A stretch of 35,168 nucleotides of DNA, taken from the IMG/VR virus record IMGVR_UViG_3300037961_000553, positions 1 through 35,168 of that record; one strand, 5' to 3'. The position numbers and the translations under genes were made by a program. The stretch is from a virus. This document shows positions 12,835 to 22,932 of this stretch, in pieces. Every line of letters starts with the position of its first letter. Within the stretch, counting starts at the first letter, position 1. A model generated the notes under the pieces. The model was not told where the DNA came from. It worked only from the letters and a program-made list of their open reading frames with translations, and searched no databases.

Positions 12835-13454
12835 TGCCAACAACTCCATCTACAGATATTGAGGTTGCACAAAAGGCTATGGTCATGATCGGGCTAGAGC
12901 CTTTGACTTCATTCACAGATAATACTGATGAAGCACTTGTTGCTAATACAATATTTGAGGATGTTGTTAGTGATTGTCTTGGTCAGCACACATGGAATTT
13001 CGCAACAGGTCAAAAGACATTATCTAGGCTTTCAGATGTTCCTGTAGACAGATGGGATGCTGCGTATGCATTACCTACTAATCCTGAAGTTATACAGGTT
13101 CAAACTGTGACCATTGATGATGTTCCTCAGTCTTATGATATTTACGAAAGGTATGTTTATATCAATGCAGAGGAAGATGATGATGTTGTTCTAAACTATG
13201 TGTTTAGACCAGAAACTCAGTATTGGCCTCCTACATTTACTATGTGGGTCATATTTAGATTGGCTTCTGTTTTTGCCTTGTCTGTTACTCGCAAAGCAGA
13301 TATTGCTCAGTCTTATACACAACTCGCAGAAGGCCAGTTTAGAAGAGCCAAAGCCAGGGATTCACAACAGGTAACTAATCAAAATCTAAGATTAAGCAGA
13401 TACCATCGTGCCAGACTTGGTAACGGTATTTATCAAAACATAGAAGGCACATAA
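12834..13454 (+). CDS. Tail tubular protein A (T7 gp11-like, gatekeeper)
   Basis: This forms the ring under the portal. The opening IEVAQKAMVMIGLEPLTSFT, the block DCLGQHTWNFATGQKTLSRL, and ALPTNPEVIQVQTV are all typical of T7 gp11-type proteins. At 206 aa it is near T7 gp11 (196). It starts in the TAATG shared with the 14-codon frame and is followed four bases later by tail tube B, its structural partner in the nozzle. Confidence 0.93.
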   Translation: MPTTPSTDIEVAQKAMVMIGLEPLTSFTDNTDEALVANTIFEDVVSDCLGQHTWNFATGQKTLSRLSDVPVDRWDAAYALPTNPEVIQVQTVTIDDVPQSYDIYERYVYINAEEDDDVVLNYVFRPETQYWPPTFTMWVIFRLASVFALSVTRKADIAQSYTQLAEGQFRRAKARDSQQVTNQNLRLSRYHRARLGNGIYQNIEGT

Positions 13455-13457
13455 TGA

Positions 13458-15386
13458 ATGGCACTGCTTCGTCAGTTCTACACCAACTTTACGTCAGGAG
13501 AGTTAACGCCCTTACTGTCTTCAAGGGTTGACTCTAATGCTTATAAAAACGGCACTAAGAAGCTCCGTAACTTTCGTATGCTATCTCAGGGTGGTATAAG
13601 GCGTAGAGGTGGTTTTCGTTTTCTCCAAACACTGACTAACACAACTTATCAGTCTGAAGCTTATATCTTCGATGAGGATGAAGCTTATATACTGCTTTTC
13701 TCAAATACAAAACTAGAAGTAATAGATGTTACTGCACCAACAGTAATCACTCAGACAATAACAGGATGTCCTTGGACAACCGCTATGATTGGTGAGTTAA
13801 GAGTATCTCAGTCTGGTGACACAATGATTGTTGTGCATAAAGATATGGCTATGCAAAAGCTTACTCGTACAGCAGTAGATACTTTTGCCAGAACTGATTA
13901 TGCTTTTGATGTTTCTGATAATAAAACATTACAGCCATTCTTTAGGTTTTCTGCTCCATCAATCACCATAACCCCTGCTGCAACAACTACTGCTTCGCAA
14001 AACTTTCAAGCGAGTGCAAGTTTATTTAGCAGCAATATGGTTGGTGAAAAGATAGAGTTTACAGATTCTGCTGGAACTATTGTTCAGATATCAATTACTG
14101 GCTTCACAGACGCTCAGAATGTTACTGGAACGCTGAGTGCTGCAATAGCCAACACAAATGCAAGAGATACATTTAGAGAGCAAGTTTTTTCTACAAGAAA
14201 AGGTTTTGCTCGTTCTGTTACATTTCATGATCAAAGATTAATATTCGGTGGGTCAAGAGATTTACCTAATCATTTATTTATGTCTAAAGCTGGAGAGTTT
14301 TTTAATTTTGATATTGGTACTGGACTAGATGATGAATCTATACAAGTGCAGATAGCTGAAAATCAAATATCAGAAATCAAATCTTTGGCTTCATTTAGAC
14401 ATCTGGTTATATTTACATCAGAGCAAGAATTATATGTTCCAACTTCAGAAAACAGACCACTTACTCCAGCTACTATATCAGTTAAAAAACAAACTTCTTA
14501 CGGCAGCGGAGAGGTTGTTGCTGCTGATTTTGACGGTGCTTTGGTTTTTCTTACTAAGTCTAAAGGAGCAGTTAGAGAATTTGTATACTCTGATGTAAGC
14601 CAAGCATATAACGCTGATGCCCTTACTTTACTGTCACCGCACATAATAGGTGTGCCATCTCAGATGGTTTCTCAGCGTGAAGCACAGGACCAAGTAGAAG
14701 CATATCTTTATCTTGTTAATAGCGATGGCAAAATGCCTGTGTTTATGTCAATTCGCAAAGAACAGCTACAAGGTTGGTGTGAGTGGTCAACACAAGGCAG
14801 TTTTAAGAACTTGGTTAATGTAAACCGACAGGTTTATTCTATTGTTGAGAGAACTATTAATAGCTCAACAGTTACAACCTTAGAGCTTTTGGATAATACA
14901 TATCACACTGATTCTGCATCCAAACAAACTGGCTCAGCAACAAAGAACTGGACAGTTGCTCATTTGCCTAACACTGAAGTTGTTGTTAAGTCTGGAAACT
15001 ATTCTATGGGTACTTATACAACAAATGGAAGTGGTGAGCTTACACTTACAGATGCTGTTACAAGCGTTGAAATAGGTCTTAATTTTACACCAGAGCTTAC
15101 AACACTTCCTCCTGAGTTTCAGTTAAATGACGGCATATCAGTTGGACAGAAACGTAGGGTTGTTCGTGCTGTCCTTGACTTAAACGAAACACTTGATGTT
15201 AAAACAAAAGGCACAAGCATTCTCATAAGAAGAGTAACAGATGATTTCTCTCTTGAGCCAACTCCACTTACTGAGCGTAAGGAAGTGTATTTACTGGGTT
15301 GGGGTAAAGAAGGTACAGTAACAATAACACAAGACCAGCCATTGCCGCTAACAATCAATGGCTTATTGCTAGAGGTAGAAGTCTAA
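13458..15386 (+). CDS. Tail tubular protein B (T7 gp12-like nozzle)
   Basis: This forms the tail nozzle beneath protein A. The N-terminus has FYTNFTSGELTPLLSSRVD, then YKNGTKKLRNFRMLSQGGI, the strongest signature of this family. Further blocks are DQRLIFGGSRDLPNHLFMSK and SFRHLVIFTSEQELYV, as in gp12 propeller proteins. At 642 aa it is shorter than T7 gp12 (794), as in many marine relatives. The stop overlaps the start of the gp14-like gene (TAATG). Confidence 0.94.
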   Translation: MALLRQFYTNFTSGELTPLLSSRVDSNAYKNGTKKLRNFRMLSQGGIRRRGGFRFLQTLTNTTYQSEAYIFDEDEAYILLFSNTKLEVIDVTAPTVITQTITGCPWTTAMIGELRVSQSGDTMIVVHKDMAMQKLTRTAVDTFARTDYAFDVSDNKTLQPFFRFSAPSITITPAATTTASQNFQASASLFSSNMVGEKIEFTDSAGTIVQISITGFTDAQNVTGTLSAAIANTNARDTFREQVFSTRKGFARSVTFHDQRLIFGGSRDLPNHLFMSKAGEFFNFDIGTGLDDESIQVQIAENQISEIKSLASFRHLVIFTSEQELYVPTSENRPLTPATISVKKQTSYGSGEVVAADFDGALVFLTKSKGAVREFVYSDVSQAYNADALTLLSPHIIGVPSQMVSQREAQDQVEAYLYLVNSDGKMPVFMSIRKEQLQGWCEWSTQGSFKNLVNVNRQVYSIVERTINSSTVTTLELLDNTYHTDSASKQTGSATKNWTVAHLPNTEVVVKSGNYSMGTYTTNGSGELTLTDAVTSVEIGLNFTPELTTLPPEFQLNDGISVGQKRRVVRAVLDLNETLDVKTKGTSILIRRVTDDFSLEPTPLTERKEVYLLGWGKEGTVTITQDQPLPLTINGLLLEVEV

Positions 15387-15820
15387 TGGGCGTAGCAATG
15401 CAAGTAGCAGCTGTAGGGCTTACGATAGCTGGTGCGTCACAAGCTAAAGCTGCTTATAAAATGGAAGAGGAAGCTTATAAGGAAAAAGCTGATCTTGCAA
15501 AATTACAAGCAGACCAAGATGAAGTAGCTAGGAATAATCAATTAAGATATCAACTTGCGGCACTTGGAACTTCTTCTGCTGGTCGAGGAATTGCAAGTGG
15601 GCCTACAAGTGCGAGTACGTCTGCTTTAGCAAACAGAGAGAAAGACATAGCAAAAAGAGATATATCTAATATAAAGCTCATGGGAATGACACAAAGAAGA
15701 GCTTATCAAATAAGTGCTGCTGGCTCAAAAGCTGCTGGTAAGGCCGCTTACTTGGGCGGTTTAGCGCAAGCTGGTGGTATGGCTTATTCCATAGGGCAAG
15801 GTGTAGGTAAGGGTCAGTAA
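15386..15820 (+). CDS. Internal virion protein (T7 gp14-like)
   Basis: The predicted core protein is ejected first into the cell envelope. It has a hydrophobic, Ala-rich start (VAAVGLTIAGASQAKAAYK), a charged central helix, and a Gly/Ala-rich C-terminus (AGSKAAGKAAYLGGLAQAGG) that could insert in membranes. This matches the gp14 plan. The length of 144 aa is shorter than T7 gp14 (196). Its place between tail tube B and two very large proteins supports the call. Confidence 0.85.
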   Translation: MGVAMQVAAVGLTIAGASQAKAAYKMEEEAYKEKADLAKLQADQDEVARNNQLRYQLAALGTSSAGRGIASGPTSASTSALANREKDIAKRDISNIKLMGMTQRRAYQISAAGSKAAGKAAYLGGLAQAGGMAYSIGQGVGKGQ

Positions 15821-15821
15821 T

Positions 15822-18800
15822 ATGTCTTTTAAACCAACTCAAGGTCGTGGTTTTCGGTTACAGCTTGGTCCTAATGCCAACTTGTCTGGATTTAAACAGG
15901 CTGCAAATCAGTTGACTCAGTTGGGTCAGCTTGCTTTTAACATTGGATTAGATGATAGAAAACGTCAGTACAATGATGCTATTTTGCAAGCAGAAATAGA
16001 TGGTAAAACTGCTGGTGTTAAATATGAAACTAATGAAAATGGTGAACGTGTTTTAGTTCCTCTTACTAATTTAGACTATAGCAAAGCCGCAGATTTATTT
16101 TCTGAAAGTGAGCGTAAAGATGTTCTTAAAGCTTTTAGAGAAGCTGCTGTTGGAACTTATGTTACTGCTAAAAAGTTAGATATTGAATCACAGGCAGAAA
16201 AAGCACTTATAGACTCTCCAAATGACCCAGACCCAATCAGAGGTGTAAAAGCTGGTGTATTTGAAAGTTTAAATGGTCTTGACGATGAAATTCGTGTTGC
16301 ATTGTCTCCTATTGTTGACAACTATTTTACTAGAGCAGAAAACAGAGCTTTTGCACAACAACAGCAAAATGCAAAAGATTACGCTATAGATGTTAATAAA
16401 AAGTCATTTAATAGTTTAAATGCAGAGTTAAGCGTTCTTCTTAATAAAGCTGACTTATCAGATGATGGTATCAATGAGAGAATAGAAGAGATTCTTCAAG
16501 AACAAGACCAAGTTATTAAACGCTTAGGTCTTAATGGTATGTCTGAGCAAGAGCTTGAATCACTTCAAGATAGCAGAGATACATATCTTTTTTTAGAAGC
16601 TTCTAATTCACACATTGAAAGACACTATGCCATAAATGGTGATTATTCAAAATCATTAGAAGAGGTTGATAGATACAGAAAAAATCTATTAGCCGCAGGA
16701 AATGTTGATGTAGAAACCATAACTGCAAGCATGGAGTCCAGGCTAAAAACATTACACGGAATTCAGCAAAATGCAGATAAAGAAGAGTCCGCTAGACAAA
16801 CCAAAATTTACGAACAAGGATTATTAGATTTAATTCTTCGTAAGCCAATAACTATTAAAGATATTCAAAATATGGATATTGATGATGGTCAAAAATACAA
16901 TCTTCTTACTGCATTAAATAGCATTCAAAATACAGACCAAAATGCAAGAGAAGCATTGGCTAAAGAAAGCAAAAATCTTTATAAACAAAACTTTAATAGG
17001 CTTATGATTCCATTTAAGGATGAATTTGGAGATGCAGCAGCTCGCCAAAGAAACGGTCCTTTAATAGAGCAGATGTATATTGATGGGAAAATAGACCCTA
17101 CTCAGTATAGCAGTTATATTGCTGAGCGTAATACTATATTTAAAAGGAAAGTTAAAGCAGCAGCTCAAATTGGAAGAGCAGAGATAGAATCTCAAATGTC
17201 TGCTAGTTCTGGTTATGCTATTCGTCCACAAGCATTTGTTGATGCCACTGCTGACCTTATGGAAAAAGGAATTGTAGGTGATTTAGAAGGTCAGATAAGT
17301 ATATCTGCTTGGCAAAAGAAGATAGAAACTTACAGAAAATCTTACAAAACTCATCATGAAAAAATAAAAAAAGAAGCTTCTGCGGTAAGTCGTGTTAGAA
17401 ATTCAGATAATCCTAGTCAGTCGGATTTTGAAGTTGTAGCCAAACTTGCTCCTCAGTTACAAGCAGATGACCTTGGTCAGACACTTAATCATCAAGACTC
17501 CTCAATAAGAGAAAGTAATATTCAACAAGCTGTTGAGTTTACTCTTAGTTATAATGCTCTGCATCCTGAAGTTGCTGATCAACTTAAAGGTTTAAACGGA
17601 ATACAGGATGAAGAAACATTTAACAACAAAATGCAGACTTTTAATTTAATTGTGGATTCTATAGCGCAAAATGATGAATTAGGTATTGGCTATATGAACG
17701 CAATGAAGATTATGAAAGACCAAGGTATTGATGTTACTTCTTTTGAAGTGGCAAGAATGTTTGGTTTTAGAAAGTGGAATGAAGCACAATCAACTTCTGT
17801 TACTGTAAATCCAGACAGAATACTTACTGGTTTATCTTCTCAGTATCGGGATTTAGAATCAGCTATTAAAGACAACTGGTCTGATTCAACCCAAGGAAGT
17901 GGCTGGGGTGATTTTATACTTAATTCTTTTGTTCCATTTTACGATACATCTGATGTTGAAGTATTGAAAATGATAGATGACATCAAATCAAATGTTCCTG
18001 ATGAACTTTTTATCAATGGCGATGTAGGTGATGCATATATTGGTGATGAGCGTTTACTTCGTGCAATCACCCTTGGGGTTCAACAACAGTTTGCTAGTAA
18101 AGCAATCCCAGTAAATGACGAAGGTTTAAAAATAGCTATAAGGGGTGCGTTGTACAATATTGCAGATACGGTAGGCATTACTGTTGATTCTGAAGGAACT
18201 CCTAATTGGACTGTAAATTCTTGGTACACGGAAGCTGCAAAAAGCATTGGTGATGCTAAAGATATTATTCCAGAAGACTTATATAGCGATGATGTTGGCC
18301 CTGTTGCTGGTGCGGTGTTCTCAGACATTAAAGCCAAGTTTATGGCTAGTAATATTCAAAATGATAAAGCAAGAGAGCTTTTAGATGATGACGGAGTTAT
18401 TTACTTAGCTCCCAATCCTACTGTTGGAAAAGCACAAACATATAGGGTAATGGTTCGTGATCCAGATGACCCTTACATAGTAGAAACATTATTTCCTAGT
18501 TACAGGTATGAGTACCATAGCAGTTTACAAAGTCCTGCATTTCTTGCTGCAAATAAAAGAGTTAAGAATGGGGCAATTAGGAATTTTATTAGTAACTTTC
18601 CTATTGTTGGTAACTACTTCAATGCAAAATTTATTAAATCAGAGATGCTTAACCTTACAGAAGATTTGAACAGTAAAGCATTTTCTGAAAAATTTGCAGT
18701 TTTTGTTACTGAAATCGCTCAAACATTTGACCCATCTATTGAAGTCCCAGATGTAGAAGAGGCTGGATTTATTATTGATGCAGCAGATGTTGCTGTTTTG

Positions 18801-18869
18801 CGAGATTTTCTTGAAGGTAATTTTAACAATGAAGAATATCTAGAGAGGTTGGAAAAGCTTTATGAGTGA
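15822..18869 (+). CDS. Large internal virion protein (T7 gp15-like)
   Basis: The predicted internal core protein would help form the DNA-ejection channel in the periplasm. Similarity is mainly positional, as it lies between gp14- and gp16-like genes. It is very long (1015 aa against 747 in T7 gp15) and mostly helical and charged, typical of the gp15 class. No enzymatic motif is seen. The N-terminus, RGFRLQLGPNANLSGFKQ, is a type I have seen in marine relatives. Its end overlaps the next gene by eight bases. Confidence 0.82.
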   Translation: MSFKPTQGRGFRLQLGPNANLSGFKQAANQLTQLGQLAFNIGLDDRKRQYNDAILQAEIDGKTAGVKYETNENGERVLVPLTNLDYSKAADLFSESERKDVLKAFREAAVGTYVTAKKLDIESQAEKALIDSPNDPDPIRGVKAGVFESLNGLDDEIRVALSPIVDNYFTRAENRAFAQQQQNAKDYAIDVNKKSFNSLNAELSVLLNKADLSDDGINERIEEILQEQDQVIKRLGLNGMSEQELESLQDSRDTYLFLEASNSHIERHYAINGDYSKSLEEVDRYRKNLLAAGNVDVETITASMESRLKTLHGIQQNADKEESARQTKIYEQGLLDLILRKPITIKDIQNMDIDDGQKYNLLTALNSIQNTDQNAREALAKESKNLYKQNFNRLMIPFKDEFGDAAARQRNGPLIEQMYIDGKIDPTQYSSYIAERNTIFKRKVKAAAQIGRAEIESQMSASSGYAIRPQAFVDATADLMEKGIVGDLEGQISISAWQKKIETYRKSYKTHHEKIKKEASAVSRVRNSDNPSQSDFEVVAKLAPQLQADDLGQTLNHQDSSIRESNIQQAVEFTLSYNALHPEVADQLKGLNGIQDEETFNNKMQTFNLIVDSIAQNDELGIGYMNAMKIMKDQGIDVTSFEVARMFGFRKWNEAQSTSVTVNPDRILTGLSSQYRDLESAIKDNWSDSTQGSGWGDFILNSFVPFYDTSDVEVLKMIDDIKSNVPDELFINGDVGDAYIGDERLLRAITLGVQQQFASKAIPVNDEGLKIAIRGALYNIADTVGITVDSEGTPNWTVNSWYTEAAKSIGDAKDIIPEDLYSDDVGPVAGAVFSDIKAKFMASNIQNDKARELLDDDGVIYLAPNPTVGKAQTYRVMVRDPDDPYIVETLFPSYRYEYHSSLQSPAFLAANKRVKNGAIRNFISNFPIVGNYFNAKFIKSEMLNLTEDLNSKAFSEKFAVFVTEIAQTFDPSIEVPDVEEAGFIIDAADVAVLRDFLEGNFNNEEYLERLEKLYE

Positions 18870-21800
18870 ATGGATTGATGACTATATGAAGATACTTGCC
18901 AAGCACGAGGGAACTCGTCCAGCTAAGGCAACAGAGGGTGGTGGTTATACAAGAGGTTATGGAATAACCAGTCTTGCTGACAATTTTGTAAGCACTCTTT
19001 TGAGAAATAAGGGTCTTAATGCAAGTGAAATGGAAGATAAAGAACTTGCTAGAGAATATGTTATTTGGAATGCAGAACAAATAAGTAAGCAGTTTGATAA
19101 CTATGATGAGTGGCCTGATAGCGTAAAGATGGCTGCTGTAGACCTTGCATATAATGGTGGTAACATCACTCGATTTAAAGGATTTACTACTGCTTTGAAA
19201 GAAGGTCGTTATCAAGACGCTTTGAGTGAAACATTAGATGTAGTTGCTGCTAATGATCCAGAAACAGGTAAACGTGGTGCTTTGCGTGGTCTTGGAAACA
19301 GGCGTTTTGATATATATAACTATGTTGCAAGAGAGTTGGATTTTCCAGAAATAACTGACCTGAAGGTAGTTGAAAGAGGTACAGGAAGTCTGTTTTCCTA
19401 TACAACCGCTGATGGGTCTACAATAGATAAAGCTATTGGCTCACCTATTCACTCTGCTTCGGGTTCTTATGACCCACCCTTAAAAAAAAAGATTAGACCT
19501 GTAGTTGAAGAGGGGCCTCTTACAAAAGATTTAAGTAATCAAGAGCTTGTTGAATTGGCTCAACAAAAAATTACTGAATCAAGAAATTTAAAAGAAGACC
19601 CCCCTCAGACCATTACAGCTACAAAAATTGAAACAGATGAGCCAGAACAAGAAGCAGAAGTTGATGAGCCTGTCTCTGTAAAACCTGTTCAACCAGTTAC
19701 CTTACCAGAATTTGAATTTGACAATATGTATGTTCAACGAATGGCATCTGTTCCAGAGCCAAAGCCGTTAAATTTAAATTTACAAAAACAGCCAGACCTT
19801 AGAAAAAGATTACAACAAATTATTGAAGAAGATTATGAAAACAATGGGCAATTTGCTCAGTTTATTAAAAGAGAAGAAAATGGTTTAGCCGCACCATTTT
19901 TATTTACAGATGATTTTAGCACAATAGCAAGAGCTGCGTTCAATCAGGTAAACCCAATCAAAGCTGGCATGGACTGGTATAATGATAAGCTTTTTATGAT
20001 TGATGATGACCCAGATTATGATTTTATAAAAGACGAACAACTTAAGCCATATCAAAATTCACTGTGGAGGTTTTACGATAGTAAAAGTTCTGAAGAAACA
20101 GCAAAAAGAATTAAGCGACTTAAGCAAGAACAAGAAGACCAATCTATATTGTCGTCTAGCAGTGGGTCAGAATTAACTTTTGGTGCTGCGTTGCTGACTC
20201 CCTCTACGTTACTTCCTATTGCTCCTTTAAAAGTTTTAAAATCAAAAAGCATGCTTGATAGAGCTTTATATGGTGGTTTGTTCACAGGCGGTGCTGTGGG
20301 TGTAGAACAGGCTATACTATCTTCACAAAGAGAACTACGTTCTCCTTCAGATGTTATAAAAGCTATTGGAATATCTGCCGCTATTGGAAGTACTGTAACC
20401 GCTACTTTTGGAAGAACTATAGCTAAAGGTAAAATAACACGCCAACAACAAAGAAATAGACAAAAAAGAAGAACAAAAGACCCGATGTATAAAGCTGCTG
20501 GTGCAAGTGTAAATCCAGAAATCCTGCGTAAACAAGCTTATGAAACTATTGAACAAGACTCACTAAAAGAAACTGGTGTTGGAATAGAAAAATTAGGATG
20601 GAATCCAGTAATACGTTTACTGCAAAGTCCGAATCCTATTGTAAGGGGTGTTGTAGCAGAACTTGTTGACCTTGGCGGTATGATGCAGAAAAAAGTTGAT
20701 GATGGTGTAGCGATGTCTACTAGCGTTGAGAAAAACTTTTCTGCTTTGTATACTGGCAGACTTCTAGAATCTATTCGTGCATTAGACGAACAGTATCTTG
20801 CTTATAGAGGTGTTGTTGCAAAAGATGGAGATGTTGCTAGGTCATTCCAAATAATGCACATACAAGCTAAAGATAAATTTAAAAGAACTCTCAATTCTTT
20901 AACAGAATATGAGTTTAGAGTTCGTGTTGCTAAAGCAATGCGTAGGGGAGATGAAGACAGTGTTATTGATGCTGCAACCCCTTACGTTAATCAGGCTGCT
21001 CAAAAGAGTCGTATGCAATTCAATTTTATTAAAAATCAAGCACAAGAAGTAAAATTATTTGAAGAACAGATTGTTCGGTCTTTGCGTTCAGCCAGAGCAT
21101 CCGATGCCCCACCAGCAAGAATAGCTGAGTTAGAACAGAGATTGGAGCGTGTAAGAGCAGAGGGAGTATTCTTAAATTCTGCTGCTTCTTATGTGCCAAG
21201 AGTATATCGTGTAGATAAGATTATGGCAGATGAGATTAGGTTTCGAGATATTATAAGAAACTATGCGTCTACAAGACTTGGCTTAGCTGGTAATGATTTA
21301 GAAAAATATGTCGATGATGTTTTTGATGGTGTAACCAAACAAAAACCTTATCACGCTATAGATGAGGCTGATGACCTCGAAGATGTTGTAACTGCTGCTG
21401 GCTTAAGATCAAGAGAGATTGATATAGATGATATTCTTATAGAAGACTTTCTTGAAAATGACATAGAAGTTTTACTGCGTCACCATACAACCAGAATGGG
21501 TATGGATATCGAGCTTACAAAAGCCTTTGGGTCTGTTGATATGAAAAATGTCATTGACCAAGTTAAATCAGAATATAGCAGACTCATATCAGAAACATCA
21601 GATGTAGCCAAAAAAGCACAGTTAAATAAAAACCTGCTTGCAGACTTGCGAGATATAAGGGGTTTGCGTGATAGAGTGCGTGGCACTTATGGAGCATCAA
21701 AAGACCCACATGCTGTATCCAGTAGATTTGTTAGAACAATGAAGTCATTTAATGTCATTGTTGGTATGGGTGGTGCTACAATATCTTCTATACCTGATTT

Positions 21801-22890
21801 AGCCAGAACAGCAATGGTCGAAGGTTTTAAGGCTAGTTACGATAAAGGACTTGCTAAAGCATTTAGCCAACAATCTGCACAATTAAGAAAGATGACTAAA
21901 AAAGAACTTAGGTCATCTGGCGTTGCTGCTGATGCAATTTTAGGTTTGCGTTCAAGCGCAATGGCAGACCTTGGAGACATATTTGGAAATAGATTTGCTA
22001 TTGAAAGATTTATGAACCAAAGCGTTGGCGTAATGTTTTTTATGAATGGTCTAAATATATGGAATCAGACTCTTAAAGAGTTTGCTGGCACTGTTACAAT
22101 GCTTCGTATGACTGAGGATATTATGAAGCCTTGGAATAATTTAGCAAAAGCGCAAAAAGAAAAATTTCTAAAAGTAGGCATAGATGGAAATATGCATACC
22201 AGAATGCAAAGTCTTATAAGAACTCATGGTGAGCAAGTAGACGGTGAATGGATGCCTAATACTTCTTTATGGGGAGATCAAACAGCAAGACTGGTATTTA
22301 GACAAGCTCTTAATAAATCTGTAGATAGAGTTATTATAACACCTGGGGCTGGTGACAGAGCTTTGTGGACATCTCGTGAGCTTGGTTCGTTGCTTACACA
22401 ATTCAAATCTTTTGGTCAGGGTGCAACTGTAAGAATGCTTACATCGGGTCTACAAGAACGTGATGGAGCATTTTGGCAGGGTGCATTTTTGCTTGTAGGA
22501 CTTGCAGCCTTAGTAAATGAAATTAAAAGATTGCAGTATGGCATTGATAGAGAAGAAACTTTTGATGAAAAACTTATCAATGCTATAGATAGGTCTGGAA
22601 TACTTGGTTACTTTATGGACGTTAATAATGCTATCGAAAAGATTAGTAATAGAGAGATTGGATTAAGACCAGCCATAACTGACCAAAAGCCTTATCCTAT
22701 GCCTATGGGAGCAAAAGCATCAGCAGTTGCTGGTCCAACAGCAGGAAATGTGACTAACCTTGCCGGCATTTTAGGTGATTTAGTTGGCTTTAGAGCTGAC
22801 GCAGATACTCTTAAAAGTGTAAGTTTTTTAGTTCCCTATTCTAATTTACCTTACACTCAACCAGTTTCTAATATGATATTTGATAAGTAA
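18862..22890 (+). CDS. Large internal virion protein with N-terminal GH24-like lysozyme domain (T7 gp16-like)
   Basis: The predicted ejection protein would cut the cell wall during infection. Residues 5-160 resemble a phage lysozyme of the GH24/T4 type: LAKHEGTRP with the likely catalytic Glu16, a YTRGYGIT strand (29-36), a DLAYNGG helix start, and GALRGLGNRRFDIYNY near the end. T7 gp16 instead carries a soluble-transglycosylase (GH23) domain. A Pro/Glu-rich linker (about 190-290) leads to a long helical body. A hydrophobic, Gly-rich stretch near 435-495 may cross the membrane. The total length, 1342 aa, is close to T7 gp16 (1318). Details of the catalytic triad need alignment. Confidence 0.88.
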   Translation: MSEWIDDYMKILAKHEGTRPAKATEGGGYTRGYGITSLADNFVSTLLRNKGLNASEMEDKELAREYVIWNAEQISKQFDNYDEWPDSVKMAAVDLAYNGGNITRFKGFTTALKEGRYQDALSETLDVVAANDPETGKRGALRGLGNRRFDIYNYVARELDFPEITDLKVVERGTGSLFSYTTADGSTIDKAIGSPIHSASGSYDPPLKKKIRPVVEEGPLTKDLSNQELVELAQQKITESRNLKEDPPQTITATKIETDEPEQEAEVDEPVSVKPVQPVTLPEFEFDNMYVQRMASVPEPKPLNLNLQKQPDLRKRLQQIIEEDYENNGQFAQFIKREENGLAAPFLFTDDFSTIARAAFNQVNPIKAGMDWYNDKLFMIDDDPDYDFIKDEQLKPYQNSLWRFYDSKSSEETAKRIKRLKQEQEDQSILSSSSGSELTFGAALLTPSTLLPIAPLKVLKSKSMLDRALYGGLFTGGAVGVEQAILSSQRELRSPSDVIKAIGISAAIGSTVTATFGRTIAKGKITRQQQRNRQKRRTKDPMYKAAGASVNPEILRKQAYETIEQDSLKETGVGIEKLGWNPVIRLLQSPNPIVRGVVAELVDLGGMMQKKVDDGVAMSTSVEKNFSALYTGRLLESIRALDEQYLAYRGVVAKDGDVARSFQIMHIQAKDKFKRTLNSLTEYEFRVRVAKAMRRGDEDSVIDAATPYVNQAAQKSRMQFNFIKNQAQEVKLFEEQIVRSLRSARASDAPPARIAELEQRLERVRAEGVFLNSAASYVPRVYRVDKIMADEIRFRDIIRNYASTRLGLAGNDLEKYVDDVFDGVTKQKPYHAIDEADDLEDVVTAAGLRSREIDIDDILIEDFLENDIEVLLRHHTTRMGMDIELTKAFGSVDMKNVIDQVKSEYSRLISETSDVAKKAQLNKNLLADLRDIRGLRDRVRGTYGASKDPHAVSSRFVRTMKSFNVIVGMGGATISSIPDLARTAMVEGFKASYDKGLAKAFSQQSAQLRKMTKKELRSSGVAADAILGLRSSAMADLGDIFGNRFAIERFMNQSVGVMFFMNGLNIWNQTLKEFAGTVTMLRMTEDIMKPWNNLAKAQKEKFLKVGIDGNMHTRMQSLIRTHGEQVDGEWMPNTSLWGDQTARLVFRQALNKSVDRVIITPGAGDRALWTSRELGSLLTQFKSFGQGATVRMLTSGLQERDGAFWQGAFLLVGLAALVNEIKRLQYGIDREETFDEKLINAIDRSGILGYFMDVNNAIEKISNREIGLRPAITDQKPYPMPMGAKASAVAGPTAGNVTNLAGILGDLVGFRADADTLKSVSFLVPYSNLPYTQPVSNMIFDK

Positions 22891-22932
22891 TGTGAATAGA
22901 CATATCTAGGCTTTGAAAGGATACAATATAGC

